Assembly (NCBI GenBank): GCA_037176725.1
Contig: JAZBRS010000011.1
Location: forward strand, 310,001 to 374,000
Reading direction: 5' to 3'
From: Posidonia oceanica
Taxonomy: Eukaryota > Streptophyta > Magnoliopsida > Alismatales > Posidoniaceae
Length of the DNA: 64,000 nucleotides
Of the stretch, positions 50,041-62,019 are shown in pieces. Under the pieces are notes generated by a model that saw only the letters and a list, made by a program, of their open reading frames with translations, was not told where the DNA came from and ran no database searches. Each line of letters begins with the position of its first letter. Position 1 is the first letter of the stretch. The position numbers and the translations under genes were made by a program.

Positions 50041-50943
50041 CACAGTTGAGGAAGTCAGAGAAGTTCGCATCAGTGCCCAGCTGTCCCCCCAGGCTCGAGC
50101 AAAGTTCATCGCATTCCTGAAGGAGCATGCAGATGTCTTCGCCTGGAGCTACGAAGATATGGTCGGCCTTGATGTAGAAATAGTGGTGCACAACCTGCCT
50201 TTGAATCCAGATGCCGAGCCAGTAAAGCAGAAACTAAGAAGATGGCGACCGCAATGGCTGCTTATGATCAAAGAAGCGATCATGAAACAACATAAAGTCA
50301 ATTTCCTAAAGGTCGTCCTTTATCCTGAGTGGCTAGCAAACATTGTACCTGTGCTCAAGAAAGATGGTCGAGTCCGGATCTGTATCGACTATAGGGACCT
50401 GAACAAGGCAAGTCCCAACGACGACTTCCCATTGCCTCACATTAACGTCGTAGTCGACAATACAGCGGGCCACAAGATGCTCTCCTTCATGGACGGCTTC
50501 TCCGGTTATAACCAGATCAAAATGACAGAAGAAGACATGGAAAAGACTTCATTTATCACCCCCTGGGGAGTCTTCTGCTACCAAGATATGCCATTTGAGC
50601 TGAAGAATGCTTGCGCAACCTACCAGAGGGCCATGACTGCATTGTTCCACGACCTCATGCACCAAGAAGTGGAGGTCTATGTAGATGATATAATTGCTAA
50701 AACCAAAGAGGCTGAGGATCACCTTGCCTGTCTGAATAAGCTCTTTGACCATCTAAGAAAGTATAAGCTGCGCCTCAACCCCAACAAATGTGTATTCGGG
50801 GTGTCTTCTGGCAAGTTACTGGGCTACATTGTTAGCCAAAGGGGGATTGAAGTGGACCCGATGAAAGCAAAGGCCATTGTGGACATGCCATCCCCTAGGA
50901 CTGAAAAGGAGGTCAGGGGCCTGCTAGGGCGTTTACAATAAAT
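50041..50943 (+). pseudogene. Reverse transcriptase of the + element
   Basis: RT copies the element RNA into DNA. The frame is open from 49247 to 50941. Visible blocks are HADVFAWSYEDM (RT N-terminal Tat signature), EWLANIVPVLKKDGRVRICI, DYRDLNKASPNDDFPLP, LSFMDGFSGYNQIKM, TPWGVFCYQDMPFELKNA, the catalytic YVDD at 50678-50689, and LRLNPNKCVFGV with GKLLGYIVSQRGIEVDP. It ends in a TAA at about 50939 inside the GRLQ-x-ISRF block, probably a mutated Tyr codon. All catalytic residues are intact up to that point. The minus copy lacks this domain. Confidence 0.93.
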
Positions 50944-51394
50944 CAGTCGCTTCATTGCACAGCTTATGCCCATCTGCGAGTCAATATTCAAGCTCCTGAA
51001 AAAGAATGCACAGATTGATTGGAGCGAGGAGTGTCAGGCTGCATTTGCCAAGATCAAGCAGTTGTTGATCAAACCTCCTATCTTGGTCCCCCCCACACCA
51101 GGGAGACCCTTATTTCTCTACCTTTCTACCACGTAGCATTCCATGGGCGCCGTCTTGGGCTAGCATGATGAGTCAGGTAGAAAGGAGCGCGCCATTTATT
51201 ACCTGAGCAAGAAATTTAATGAATGTGAAGCCAGGTACAGTACAATAGAGAAGACCTGCCTATCTCTTGTCTGGGCTGCACAGAAATTAAGGCATTACAT
51301 GATGGCCTACCCAGTTCAGCTCTTGTGTCGGCATGATCCTATCAAGTTCCTTTTTCAGAAACCGGCCGTGGTAGGCAGATGTGTTAAGTGACAG
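50944..51394 (+). pseudogene. RNase H (gypsy type) of the + element
   Basis: It removes the RNA strand during reverse transcription. The frame continues from RT through ISRFIAQLMPICESIFKLL (connection), then DWSEECQAAFAKIKQLL, FLYLSTT-stop-HSMGAVLG-stop-HDESG and AIYYLSKKFNECEARYSTIE. Stops at about 51136, 51163 and 51389 break it. Several expected catalytic acids of this domain are not evident, as is typical for the first RNase H in Tat elements, which is thought to have degenerated once the second was gained. Confidence 0.8.
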
Positions 51395-51858
51395 GTGCTA
51401 CTGTCTCCGTACGACATCACCTTTGTCACTCAGAAGTCCATGAAGGGCCAAGCTGTGGCAGACCATCTTGCTGATCTCCCTCTGCCTGAATATCAGCCAC
51501 TCCAGACACAGTTGCCAGATGAAGACATTCTCTTTGCAATGGAGGACTTTGAAGAGAAAGACCCTGAAGATCAGGAGCAATGGCAGTTATACATTGATGG
51601 TGCTGTGAACAAAAAAGGCCGAGGCATAGGCGTAGTGCTGACAACGCCTCAGGGACAGATGATTCCCTTTGCCAGGAAGCTGACCTTCAGATGCACCAAC
51701 AATGAGGTAGAGTATGAGGCATGCATCTTAGGACTGAATGTTGCCCTCGAGCATGAGGTACAGAAGCTGCTTGTGCACAGCGACGCTATGCTGGTGATTT
51801 CTCAAGTCAATGGCGACTGGAAGACAAAGGATCCAAAGTCCATACCATGAACACCTGC
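51395..51858 (+). pseudogene. Second, archaeal-like RNase H of the + element
   Basis: A second RNase H between the first one and integrase is a hallmark of the Tat clade. The motifs are LYIDGAVNKKGRGIGVVL (first Asp), NNEVEYEACILGL (Glu) and LVHSDAMLVISQVNGDW (Asp). The frame is open from 51395 to 51850, after which a probable 1-nt loss at the YHEHLL block moves to the integrase frame. It is absent from the minus copy because of the deletion. Confidence 0.85.
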
Positions 51859-53296
51859 TGAAGCTGATAGAATAGTTTGCGAGCATCTGCTTCACATACA
51901 TGAACCGAGCGAGGAACGCATATGTAGATGTGTTGGCAACCCTGGCGTCCTGGGTCAGCATACCTAAAGATAGCACAGTGGGTGTATCTGTTACTCGCAT
52001 AGTGCCTGCGCACTACATGAACATTGAAGAGGCAGATCCAACAGAGGAGCAGCCCTGGTATCAAGACATAAAAGCTTTCCTGGAGTTTGGCAGCTTTCCA
52101 CCCAGTACCTCAGCAGCAGATAAAAGAACTCTGACGCATCTGGCGTCAAAGTATGTATTAGGGGCGGGACAGTTGTATAGAATGTCATACAATCAAATGC
52201 TCCTGTGCTGCCTGAATAAATCGGAGGCTGACACGCTGATGCTTCAAGTGCATGCGGGGACTTGCGGCTCGCACATGAACAGCATCCTCCTGGCCAAGAA
52301 GATAATGCTTCAAGGATACTTTTGGCTAACTATGGAAGCAGACTGCTGCCGGTTCGTGTGCAGATGCCACAATTGCCAAGTGCATGGCAACTTCATTCGG
52401 GCACCCCCACAAGAATTGCACAGTATGTCGTCGCTGTGGCCCTTCTCCACCTGAGGGATTGATGTCATTGGCGCCATCCACTCTGCAGCTTCCAATGGTC
52501 ATCGTTACATTCTGGTAGCGATTGATTACTTTAGCAAGTGGGTGGAAGTGGCCTCTTACAAAACAGTAACCATCGTGGCTACAGAAAAATTCATCAGAAA
52601 TAATATCATAGCCCGGTATGGGGTCCCGCATGCGATCATCTTCGATAACGGCACAAATTTCATTGCTAAGAGGATCAAAGACTATCTGCAGAGTTTCAGC
52701 ATCAAACACCACAGATCCTCACCTTATCGGCCGCAGATGAACGGTACAGTGGAGTCCGCCAACAAAAACCTGGTCAAGATCCTGAAGAAGATGGCGGAAA
52801 CTCATAAGGACTGGCACAACAAGCTTCCTTACGCACTCTAGGCGTATAGGACATCTGTCCGGACTTCAACAAGAGCCACCCCATACTCTCTGGTGTATGG
52901 CATGGAGGCGGTGCTGCCTATCGAGGTAGAGATCCCGTTGCTATGGATCCTATGGGAAGCTGAGTTGGAAGAAGCAGAATGGGTCGAAGACCGCTGCGTC
53001 CAACTAAATCTGATTGATGAGCACAGGTTGCAAGCTATGCATAATGCTCACTGCTACCAGAAGCGGATGGCTAGATCATACTTGAAGAAGGTTCAGCCCA
53101 GAGGCTTCCAGTCAGGAGACCTTGTTCTGCACGCCATTCACTTGCCCGATGGTCGAGGGAAATTCCGACCTAATTGGTGTGGCCCCTTTGTGGTCAAACA
53201 GGTCTTCTCAGGGGTGCTGTAACTCTTGAGGATATGGACCACGTCGAGCAATCTGAGCCCGTCAACCTATGCTACCTCAAGAAGTACTATCAGTAG
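51859..53296 (+). pseudogene. Integrase of the + element
   Basis: The segment YMNRARNAYVDVLATLA links the second RNase H to integrase. The zinc-binding region has HAGTCGSHMNS and CHNCQVHG. The core has GIDVIG (first Asp, just after a TGA that replaces TGG), FDNGTNF (second Asp) and VESANK (Glu). Then come YSLVYGMEAVLPIEVEI and the C-terminal NWCGPFVVKQVFSG. A TAG near 52840 replaces TGG in the minus copy, and a 1-nt loss near 53210 shifts the last part. The natural end is probably LKKYYQ plus TAG at 53294-53296. No chromodomain is seen, as expected for Tat. Confidence 0.92.
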
Positions 53297-54770
53297 CCGG
53301 GGCAACCCATTGCAGATGCTTTTCCCCCATTTATTCACCTGCATTCTCATTCCTTGCATATCCTCCCTACATCTCCTATCTTGCCTCTTGCATCTCTATT
53401 CCTGTATATTTCCTCATGTTTCTTCTATCCTTCTCTTGCATTTCTACTCCAATACATATATTCATTGCATTTTGTCCTTACCAAACATCATCCCTCTTCA
53501 AATCATCATCGTCATCCTCATAAATCATGCATTGCATTTTCTACCTGGTGATGAAAACCGGAAGTGCTTGCCTGCTTTGGAAGGAGTTCACCTTGCCTCA
53601 CCCAGTACTACTCGGATGTCTTAGCTAGTGAGGGAGCCACCACCAATCAAGACAGGCAAACTGCCAAAACTCATAGGACATACACCTCCAGAGGGAGAAA
53701 AAATGCTAGGATGGAGTTCAAAAAAGAGAGAGAATAGACATCTAGGCTTGGGCATATCAAAAGGAACAGAAGGCGAAGACAGACGCTGGCCCCAGAGATA
53801 GGGGTGTGCAGTCTAACCTTACTCCTTCTGCTCATCTTAGAGGAGACCCAAAGCCCACATCCAAGAACCTGAACACCCTTCTTTTTGCCTCCAAAATGGG
53901 GATAGCGAAAGCCTGTGAAAAAAAGAGAAAAAGAAGTCAAACAAACAAAAAAAAAGAGAAAAAGAAAAACAAGCAAAAAAAAAGAAGAGAAAAACAAAGG
54001 GGTTGGACAAAAGTCAGTCCAGAAATACAGGTTGTATTATCCCCCCATATCCTAGAAAGGAACCAAGGGTGTAAGCCTAAACAGTTCACAAATGGCCACC
54101 TCAATGATAGACACTTACCATCTCTTAGCCAGGGGCAGAGAAAGCCTGCACACCCATGTGGGAGAAAACCAAAAAAAAAGAGAGAGCAAAAAAAGTAGGT
54201 GTAGGTCCTGAAGAGTTTGGCAGGTAGCCTATCCTCGCCACACCACCACCTGAATACCATCAAACACCCCTTCAGGAGTGCCACCAACAAGCTAGGAGTC
54301 TAAGTAGGGCCCGGTGAGTCAAGGACCACTCCCTTCCTCTGCAGCAGGCACCGAAGCACTCCGTATGCTGAGGGCAAAGCATACCAATCATATCTTAAGC
54401 ATATCAACCTACATCATGCATACCTGCATCTCCAATCATCCCTTCCCTCTTTCCAATCATTCCACTTTGCAAACTTGCCTCGGCTCTGAGACAGTACTTC
54501 TACCAAGCACGCGTTGACGCCGCTCGAGCTACGCTGGTCCAGATCTCCTGCCAGTCCTCGCCCCCCGTGTCAACAAAACCCCTCTGCTCATATGTGCTTA
54601 GCTGCTATGTTCTGATGTTAACTGCTGAATATATTGAACTGCTTTACCAGCTTCAGATTCTGCTTTCAGTTAGCGATTATATGCCTGTGTGATTTGACTG
54701 TCTACTGCATTGATAACAGGTACCTTGAAGATTCTGCAGCATCTGTCTGTTTCACCCTGCGGCCTATGCC
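53297..54770 (+). other. Non-coding spacer between integrase and extra ORF
   Basis: It contains C/T-rich sequence at 53320-53530, then A/G-rich tracts at 53920-54000 and 54168-54195, and a conserved stretch to 54770. It is homologous to 13331-14775. No conserved frame is supported. Such spacers often hold the promoter or splice acceptor for a downstream ORF, but I cannot show one here. Confidence 0.75.
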
Positions 54771-55973
54771 ATGGGTTACCCCACTCTTGAGACCCCAGTG
54801 CACTGTTCTGAGAACCTGCGGGGTTGGATAGGCAAGCTTACCCAGGAAGACTGTGAAAAGCTACGCCTCTAGGGCATACCAACAAAATTGCTGAAGGCGG
54901 CGGATGTCGAAGTAAGCCGACACCTCCTGTACGCTGCCACAAGATTCTGGAAGCTGGCGCATCATGTCTTCCGCTTCGGAAGGACAGAACTAACACCAAC
55001 ACTGGAAGAGGTGCGCTGTATCTGTGGTTTCTCCCAGCTAATGGGACCGTCCATCTTCATGAGGCGTGACAAGTACATAGCGGTCATTTGCAAACTATCT
55101 GGGCTCTCTACTAACCGGTGCCAGCAAAGACTGAACTGCACCAGCGGCCTTACGCCCATGCTGCGCTTGAATTACTTTGATGAGATTGTGGACAAGCGTG
55201 CTGAGCTCGGAGATGATCTATGGCTTCGGGGATTTGTCACCCAATTTCTAGGCAAGCTGATATTCACTCATGGCCGGATGACAGTTGCAATAGAAATTGC
55301 TGAAATCGCACTAGCTGTGGTGACCAAGCAGATAGACCTAGCAACAGTTGTCTTGACTGAAACTTATCGCAGGCAGGACCGCATCTCTCACCACTGTCGA
55401 CACTTCCACGGCTGCGGAGTGCTAGTACTGATCTGGCTGGTTGCACATCTAGAACTGGATATACTGTGCCCCCGGGGCAATGCTATTGAGACATACTGCA
55501 ACAACGGTCATGCCAGGACAATCAAAAGCGTCCCAGAAGAATACAAGAAGCTATCAGAGCTGACGAACGACACCGTAGCATGGCGCATCATCCCATCCGC
55601 GGCTGAGCCTTTCACTATCTTCTTCGACACCCGTGATGCGCGACTTGTGGTGCTGCCTGGATTCACCAGAGGTGTGGAGTATCATCCCGTCCGGGTCATG
55701 AGGCAGTTCGGCTTCCAGCAGGGCACCTTCATAAACAGCACCGCCCCCAGGCTCCTCCAAGCTTATCCTTTTGGTTCAATATCTGCTACAACTGAGCTAG
55801 CCGATCTGATGCAGCATGGAGTGTGGTCTACTGACATAGCATCTGCGCAAGGCTCGGGATGCACTTCTGAATACCTGACAGAGGTGCAGGCGCTCTGGCC
55901 CATCAGTGAGATACCTCCTGGCGCTCCCATGTTCCCCGACTCTAGAAAGTCAAAGAAAGCTCGGATCGACTAG
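54771..55973 (+). pseudogene. Extra ORF, plant-mobile-domain-like, nearly intact
   Basis: The ATG at 54771 starts MGYPTLETPVHCSENLRGW. A TAG at 54870-54872 interrupts at codon 34; the minus copy has the same TAG. After it the frame is open for 366 codons to the TAG at 55971. Motifs are HHVFRFGRTELTPTLEEV, FMRRDKYIAVICKLSG, LRLNYFDEIVDKRAELGDD, GNAIETYCNNGHARTIKS, VPEEYKKLSEL and YHPVRVMRQFGFQQG. The FRFG/TPTLEEV core resembles PMD/DUF7745-like proteins of plant Tat elements. It has no transmembrane segment or obvious catalytic site. Its position after integrase differs from pea Ogre, where the extra ORF precedes gag. Its function is unknown. Confidence 0.75.
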
Positions 55974-56461
55974 AACATCTGTGTAACTGTCTGCTTGTCT
56001 AGTTCATATGCTGTAATCTTTTGGCTTACCACAGGCGTGTAATCAAGTTCTATCAATACAAAGGCGTTCTGAGCCACCTGTTTGCATTCCAAATCTGCTT
56101 CAAGTGCATGCATGATCGCATCAATCATATTGCAGGGCCCCTGGCCAGACTTGCTGCCAAACACCATAGGAAAGTCCTCCTCAATCAATCTGAGTGCTGA
56201 CCCATGCCATCCAAACAAGCAAAGCCGCCAAGCACCATCGTCCGGATATTCTTCCAGGGGCTGGTACCCTAAACTACTCGTCTGGCAAACGCGTCAGTTT
56301 TGTCTTCACCCTTTGTTTTTGATGCCAAGGATGCGCTGGCCAACCCCTGGCATTATCCTGATACCAGGGGCAACTTTCGATCGCCCCATGGTATCATTCC
56401 CCCTCTCTTTCCCCCGTGATATTCCTGGGTATCATGAGATGATCTGCTCTCGCAAAACCTA
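55974..56461 (+). other. Tail after the extra ORF
   Basis: A non-coding stretch of 490 bp. The first 347 bp also survive in the minus copy (11778-12128). I see no conserved frame or hairpin before the array that starts at 56462. Confidence 0.7.
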
Positions 56462-56921
56462 TTCTTTTGCCGGTCGATAAGTTCAATATCTTATCACTCA
56501 TTCATTTGCCGGCCGATAAGTCCGATATCTTATCACTCGTTCTCTTGCCGGCCGATAAGTCCGATATCTTATCACCCATTCTTTTGCCGACCGATAAGTC
56601 CGATATCTTATCATCTATTCTTTTGCCAGCCGATAAGTCCGATATCTTATCATCTATTCTTTTGTCGGCCGATAAGTCCGATATCTTATCATCCTCTCTT
56701 TGGGGCCGATAAGTCCGATATCTTATCACTCATTCTTTTACCGGCCGATAAGTCTGATATCTTATCACCCATTCTTTTACCGGCCGATAAGTCTGATATC
56801 TTATCATCTATTCTTTTGCCGGCCGATAAGTCCGATATCTTATCATCCTCTCTTTGCCGTCCGATAAGTCCGATATCTTATCATCCGTTCCTTTGCCGGT
56901 CGATAAGTCCGATATCTTATC
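56462..56921 (+). repeat. Inverted-repeat array A: 12 units of about 39 bp
   Basis: Twelve units, with GATAAG at 56476, 56515, 56554, 56593, 56632, 56671, 56708, 56747, 56786, 56825, 56863 and 56902. Each holds GATAAGTCCGATATCTTATC, in which GATAAG and CTTATC are arms of a short hairpin around a GATATC palindrome. Spacers such as ATCTATTCTTTTGCCGGCC vary more than the arms. The 39-bp period is divisible by 3, which gives a spurious open frame of ADKSDILS repeats. Confidence 0.92.
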
Positions 56922-56946
56922 AATCAATCAATCAATCAATCAATCA
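56921..56946 (+). repeat. CAAT microsatellite
   Basis: About six CAAT repeats between the two inverted-repeat arrays. Confidence 0.9.
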
Positions 56947-57910
56947 CCCCTCTTTGGCTGATATCCAAAACTATCTGGTAGTTGTGTTATACGGCTGATA
57001 TCCAATAACTATCCCTCGTAATTGCACCTTCCGGTTGATAGGACTGTAAAATATCGTTCTCTAGCTGATGATCCGAAACTCATCTTTGGCTGATATCCAA
57101 AACTATCACCTGCAATTACGTTATACGGCTGATATCCAGTAACTATCTCTCGCAATTGCTTTCCGGTTGATAGGACCGTAAACTATCATTCTCTAGCTGA
57201 TGATCCGAAATTCATCTTTGGCTGATATCCAAAACTATCACCTGCAATTGCGTTATACGGCTGATATCCAGAAACTATCACTCATGATTGCGCTTCCGGT
57301 TGATAGGACCGTAAACTATCGTTTCTGGTTGATAGGTCTGTAAACTATCGCTTCCGGTTGATAAGACCGTAAACTATCGCTCTCCGGCTAATATCCGAAA
57401 CTATCCTACGCAATCATGTTATACGGCTGATATCTAGTAACTATCACTCGCAAACGCCCTTTCCAGTTGATAGGACCGTAAACTATCACTTCTGGTTGAT
57501 AGGACCATAAACTATCGCTTTCGGTTGATAAGACCATAAACTATCGCTCTCTGGCTGATATCCAAAACTATCTTGGGCATTTACGTTATACGGCTAATAT
57601 CCAGTAACTATCACTCATAGATTGTGCTTCCGGTTGATAGGACCGTAAACCATCGCTTCCGGTTGATAGGACCGTAAACTATCGCTCTCCGGTTGATATT
57701 CGAAACTATCCTGCACAATCATGTTTCACGGCTGATATCCAGTAACTATCACTCACAACTGCACCCTCCGGTTGATAGAACCGTAAACTATCGCTTCCGG
57801 TTGATAGGACCGTAAACTATCGCTTCCGGTTGATAGGACCGTAAACTATCGCTTCCGGTTGATAGGACCGTAAACTATCACCCCCCGGCCGATAAGTCCG
57901 ATATCTTATC
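56947..57910 (+). repeat. Inverted-repeat array B: mixed GATAG/CTATC and GATATC units
   Basis: Two unit types alternate. One is GGTTGATAGGACCGTAAACT followed by ATC, where GATAG pairs with CTATC (about 14 units, e.g. near 57165, 57300, 57467, 57664, 57800, 57828, 57857). The other is GGCTGATATCCAGTAACTAT followed by C (about 10 units). The last unit, 57891-57910, is again the array A form. The arms differ from array A but are again complementary. Confidence 0.88.
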
Positions 57911-58405
57911 ACCTTCTTCGCGTGACTTTGTTACAGGAAGACAGTCCTGCATCTCCCTGCGATAGGAGAGGATGCCCCTCTCCCTTCGCGCTTCTTTTGC
58001 TTGCTTGCTCTTGCAGGCGGGGACAAGTTGCCCTTTACTTTCTCGCGTTGTTGCGCAAGTTTGGACTAGCTGCCAAATTTTTGCGCTACATCGCAGTTTT
58101 TTTAGCATCCCTTTTGCATCAATTCTGCACTTCTTTTTCTAACACTACATGCTAGTCTAACATCATCAACATCATTTGTACTGCATCAGTATTCTCATCT
58201 GTACTAACTTTTACACTAACATTTGCATTGCATACATTGCATTCCATCCAATTGCACCTGTATTTTGCATTGCGGCAACGAGTCATGACATTTGGTGCAT
58301 CCGCCGAATAAGTGACTCATGCCAACAGCAATTTTCTGCTCCCATCAGTCAGATGGGGTGTCTTGTCAACCCTGAGCAGCGACCTCGCTTCGCTTGACCT
58401 CGCTC
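57911..58405 (+). other. 3' untranslated tail before the PPT
   Basis: About 500 bp, T/C-rich, without a supported frame. TGGGGTGTC at 58354-58362 is the inverse of GACACCCCA at 58423-58431 at the LTR start. Confidence 0.7.
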
Positions 58406-58414
58406 AGGGAGAGG
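58406..58414 (+). other. Putative polypurine tract
   Basis: AGGGAGAGG ends four bases before the 3' LTR (TGTTGACACC at 58419). It would prime plus-strand DNA synthesis. It is short and offset by CATC, so the call is tentative. Confidence 0.6.
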
Positions 58415-61400
58415 CATCTGTTGACACCCCATTTTGACAGGCTGAATCAATGGAATCCTTCTGGTGGCTTCTGAACCAAAACCTAGGTCCAAAACCACAC
58501 CTTTCTCTTCATCCTTCACTTCAATTCAAGTTCAAAACAAAACCTAGAATCACACCCATTTCCTAAACCCAAAAACCATAGCAAAACCTATTCTTCCTAA
58601 CCTAGAAAACCCACCAAAAAATCATTAAAATTTTAAACCAAAACCACTCCCAAAAATCCTAGAAAACCTAGGTAAAACCACCCTTTTTCTAGACCCCAAA
58701 ACCCCTCCAAAAATCTTTCAAAATCCAACTTCAAACCCTAGGTCAAACACTATAAATCCTAGGCCACACACTCACCAAATCCCACCTCATTTCTAAGCCT
58801 TTATCTCCTTCATCCCTCCAAATTATCCGTTTCTCTCTCCTAAATTATCCTTTTCTCTCTCCTCTCTCTCCTCCTTATTCTCCTTCTTTTCCCCCCTTTC
58901 TCTCTCTTTTTCTTACTTGGCAGTGGGCCCCCTTGTGCATGTCTCCTTCTTGTATTTTATCTGTATTTTTATTTTATTTTATTTTTATCTTACCCCTTGA
59001 TTTTCTAATATTTAATTTCTTGACCTCCCTCTCTTTCTTCTTTCTTTCTCCATTTCTTTCTTTTCTTCTTCCTCTTCTTTTTCTTTTCCTTTCTTCCACT
59101 AAACATTTAAAACTCTAATTAAAAAAGGAAAACAAAAGAGAAACAAAGCAAAACTTTAAAAAGAAATAATTAAAAGCTTGGATAAACAATTAAAAGAAAG
59201 GCCCAACCAAAACCAACTAAAAGAAAATTAACTAAGAAAGAAATCTAAAAAATATATATATAAAAAACAAGAGGAAAATGCTATTAAAAAAACAAACAAA
59301 ACAAAAATATAATCAAAACAAACAAAAGCAAGAACCCTATTAAATAAACAACAAATCAAAACAAATCCTAAAAAAGAAGAAACAATTAAGAAACCCTAAG
59401 ATAAGTAATTGAAAAACAATTAACAAATCTAAAACAATTAAGACTTAAAAAACTTAATTAAAAATAAAAAAGAGGAAAAAACTTAACAAGAAAAACTTAA
59501 CTTAAAGATAATTAAAAAACTTAACAAACATTTAAAACAAAATCAAAAAACAATTTAAAGAAAACTTAAGATAAATCTTAAAAACTTAAAACCCCTCTCA
59601 ACCCTAATTAACTAATTAAAAACAATCTTTTAAAAATCTAATTAAAAATCCTAACTTAAAAACAACTACTTTAAAATATCTTCAAAACTTTTTATTTTAT
59701 TTTAATTTTCCTTCTTTTTTCTTCCTTACCTTTTCTTCTTTCTTCCTCCTTCCGTTCTTTCTTATTTCTCTTTTTTTAGCCCAATCCAGCCCACTCCTAC
59801 AACCTCCTCCCCTCCTTCCCTTCTTTTCTTTTTTCTTTCCTTCTTTCTTTCCCACATGAGCCCGGCCCATTCCCTCCTACCTGCCTTTCCTCCTCCACCC
59901 TTCTTCCCTCCCTTCTTTCTTCTTCCTTCTTCTCCTACTATTTCTCTCCCGCGAGCTGAACAACGCTCCCTCCTCCTTTTGAAATCAAAACTCCCTCTCC
60001 ATCAGATCGACCTACAGCACCTCTCCTCCTTCTCCTCTCTCACCTCCTCTCAGCCCTTTTTCTGGTGGCATTAACTCCTGTCTCCCTCGCCGGTCGCAGC
60101 CATTAGCGACGGTCGCCTCCGTGCGCGGTGGATTTGAATTCCATAGCTCGTGCGCAGCTCCAATTCTTCCTCCTTGATAAAGCCAGCTTCATCTCCACTC
60201 CTTCACCATTTTTTGCCATTCAGAGAGAGAGCGTGAGAATCCCAAAGCAATCCCTTCTTCCTCCTCTGCTAGAAAATCAGCATCTTCCTCTTCCTTCATT
60301 CCCCTGAAACCAGACCTTCAAACCCCAGCAAATCCCTTCCAAATCCATCCCTGAACTTCACCCAGCACCCAGCATCCTTCTCCACCCCTCCACGGCCAGC
60401 TAACCAACCCAGAAACATCCCCACTCACCTGAAATTCCACCACAGCACTCGTCTCCACCTTTCTCAAAATTCCCGACTGCACTGACCTCCATTCCATCCC
60501 AAAATCTACCCAACAACCCACTGAAACACTACCTTCTCAGACCACCCAAGCCTCAGCCTTCACCCTCACCACAGCCTGAACCCACCACAACAAACACTTC
60601 CCCTATTTTCTGCTCAGAAATCAACCGACTTGCCAACTTCCTTTCCAGACCTCCACGACCCAATCTTAGCCTCCAAACACCCTCACCGAACCTCCAGAAG
60701 TCCACCGGACCCTTCCAGTCGGCTTGAGGAGCAACAGAAACCACCCCCCACCTTAGGCAATCTCTGCTGAACCCAACACTGCATTTTCTTCCGCCGGCCT
60801 GCAGAACTCGCGTCCAAGCATCCAACGAGCTCCAGAGGACCACTTGGAGTAGATCCCAACCCTCGCGAGCCGCCGGCGACACCTCCAGCAGCTAGACCAC
60901 CCTCACCGTCGCTTGAAAAAACAGTTGACGTCGGGGGAGTGCTCTGGACGTCGAAACAGGTACTTCTTCACACTGTTAGCTTAGATTTCTTCTCTGCTTG
61001 CTCCTCGACCCCTTAGACTAGGATTCCGCCGCCTGTCGCCCGAGGTTAATGCCGTCGCTAACTCGTCTCCTCCGGCAACCTCTGCACTCGAATCGCCGCT
61101 CCGGCCCCGAAATCGCTCGCCATCGATCGCCCGAGCACCGTGGAGCCTCCAGAAGCGCAGCCCTGCCCTCCGTTTCCACCGCCGACGCGCCGATACTCCG
61201 GTTTGCTTCCAGGAGCTCTGTAGAGCTCTACTGCCCTCTCCGGTCAGCTCCAGCACCCGTCACGGCCCGACGACACGTCTCCGACCTCTGTGCATCTCCG
61301 GCGAAGCTTCCCAGCACCTCAGCGCCGCACCAGCATCCCTCCTTCTCCGGCACTGAGCTCTGGTTCTCAGAGCTACAGTGTTTCCCTTTTTTTATTTTTC

Positions 61401-62019
61401 TTTTGCTTCCTCTGTCGTTATTTTTACTTAGCTTATAAACTTTTCCATTAAATTGCATTTTTGCCTTGCTGTTTTGCCTTTTTGCTTTCCAGTCCTGGCA
61501 TCGTTTAAGAATTATTTAACTCTGGAATAAAAACATTATGAAATTGCATGAAAAACCTATAGTTTTGCTTATTTGCATGTTAATCCTTCTGCTGTATAAA
61601 AACTTTAGTTTTCTTTTATTTTTAGTCCCGCATGTTATTTTTATTACTTATTAGTCCTCTGCTGTTACAGTTCTTTAGCTTTTCTTTAATTCCAGCCCAG
61701 CTATTTATTTTATTTGCATGTTGGTCCTGCTCTAGTTCAAATAATTTTTCTGTTCTTTATTTTCCAGTCCAGCAATTATTTTATTTTGCATCTAAGTCCT
61801 GTGGTTGTTAATTGTCATTTAAATGCTTCTTTTTATCTTATTAAATTGCTTTTAAGTCCTCCTGTTTATTTTATTTGCCATTCAGTCCTCTGTTTAGTTG
61901 ATTAACTCATTTAATTTCTTATTTTACCTTATTGCATTGCACTTTTATCCTACTTTATTTTATTTTTGTACTTTAGTCCTCCATTTGCATTCACAACATC
62001 ATTTATTTGCTTTTTTTCT

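Noticed and set aside
56467..56712. 81-codon open frame with ADKSDILS repeats
   Set aside because: It is an artefact of the 39-bp inverted-repeat array, whose period is a multiple of three.
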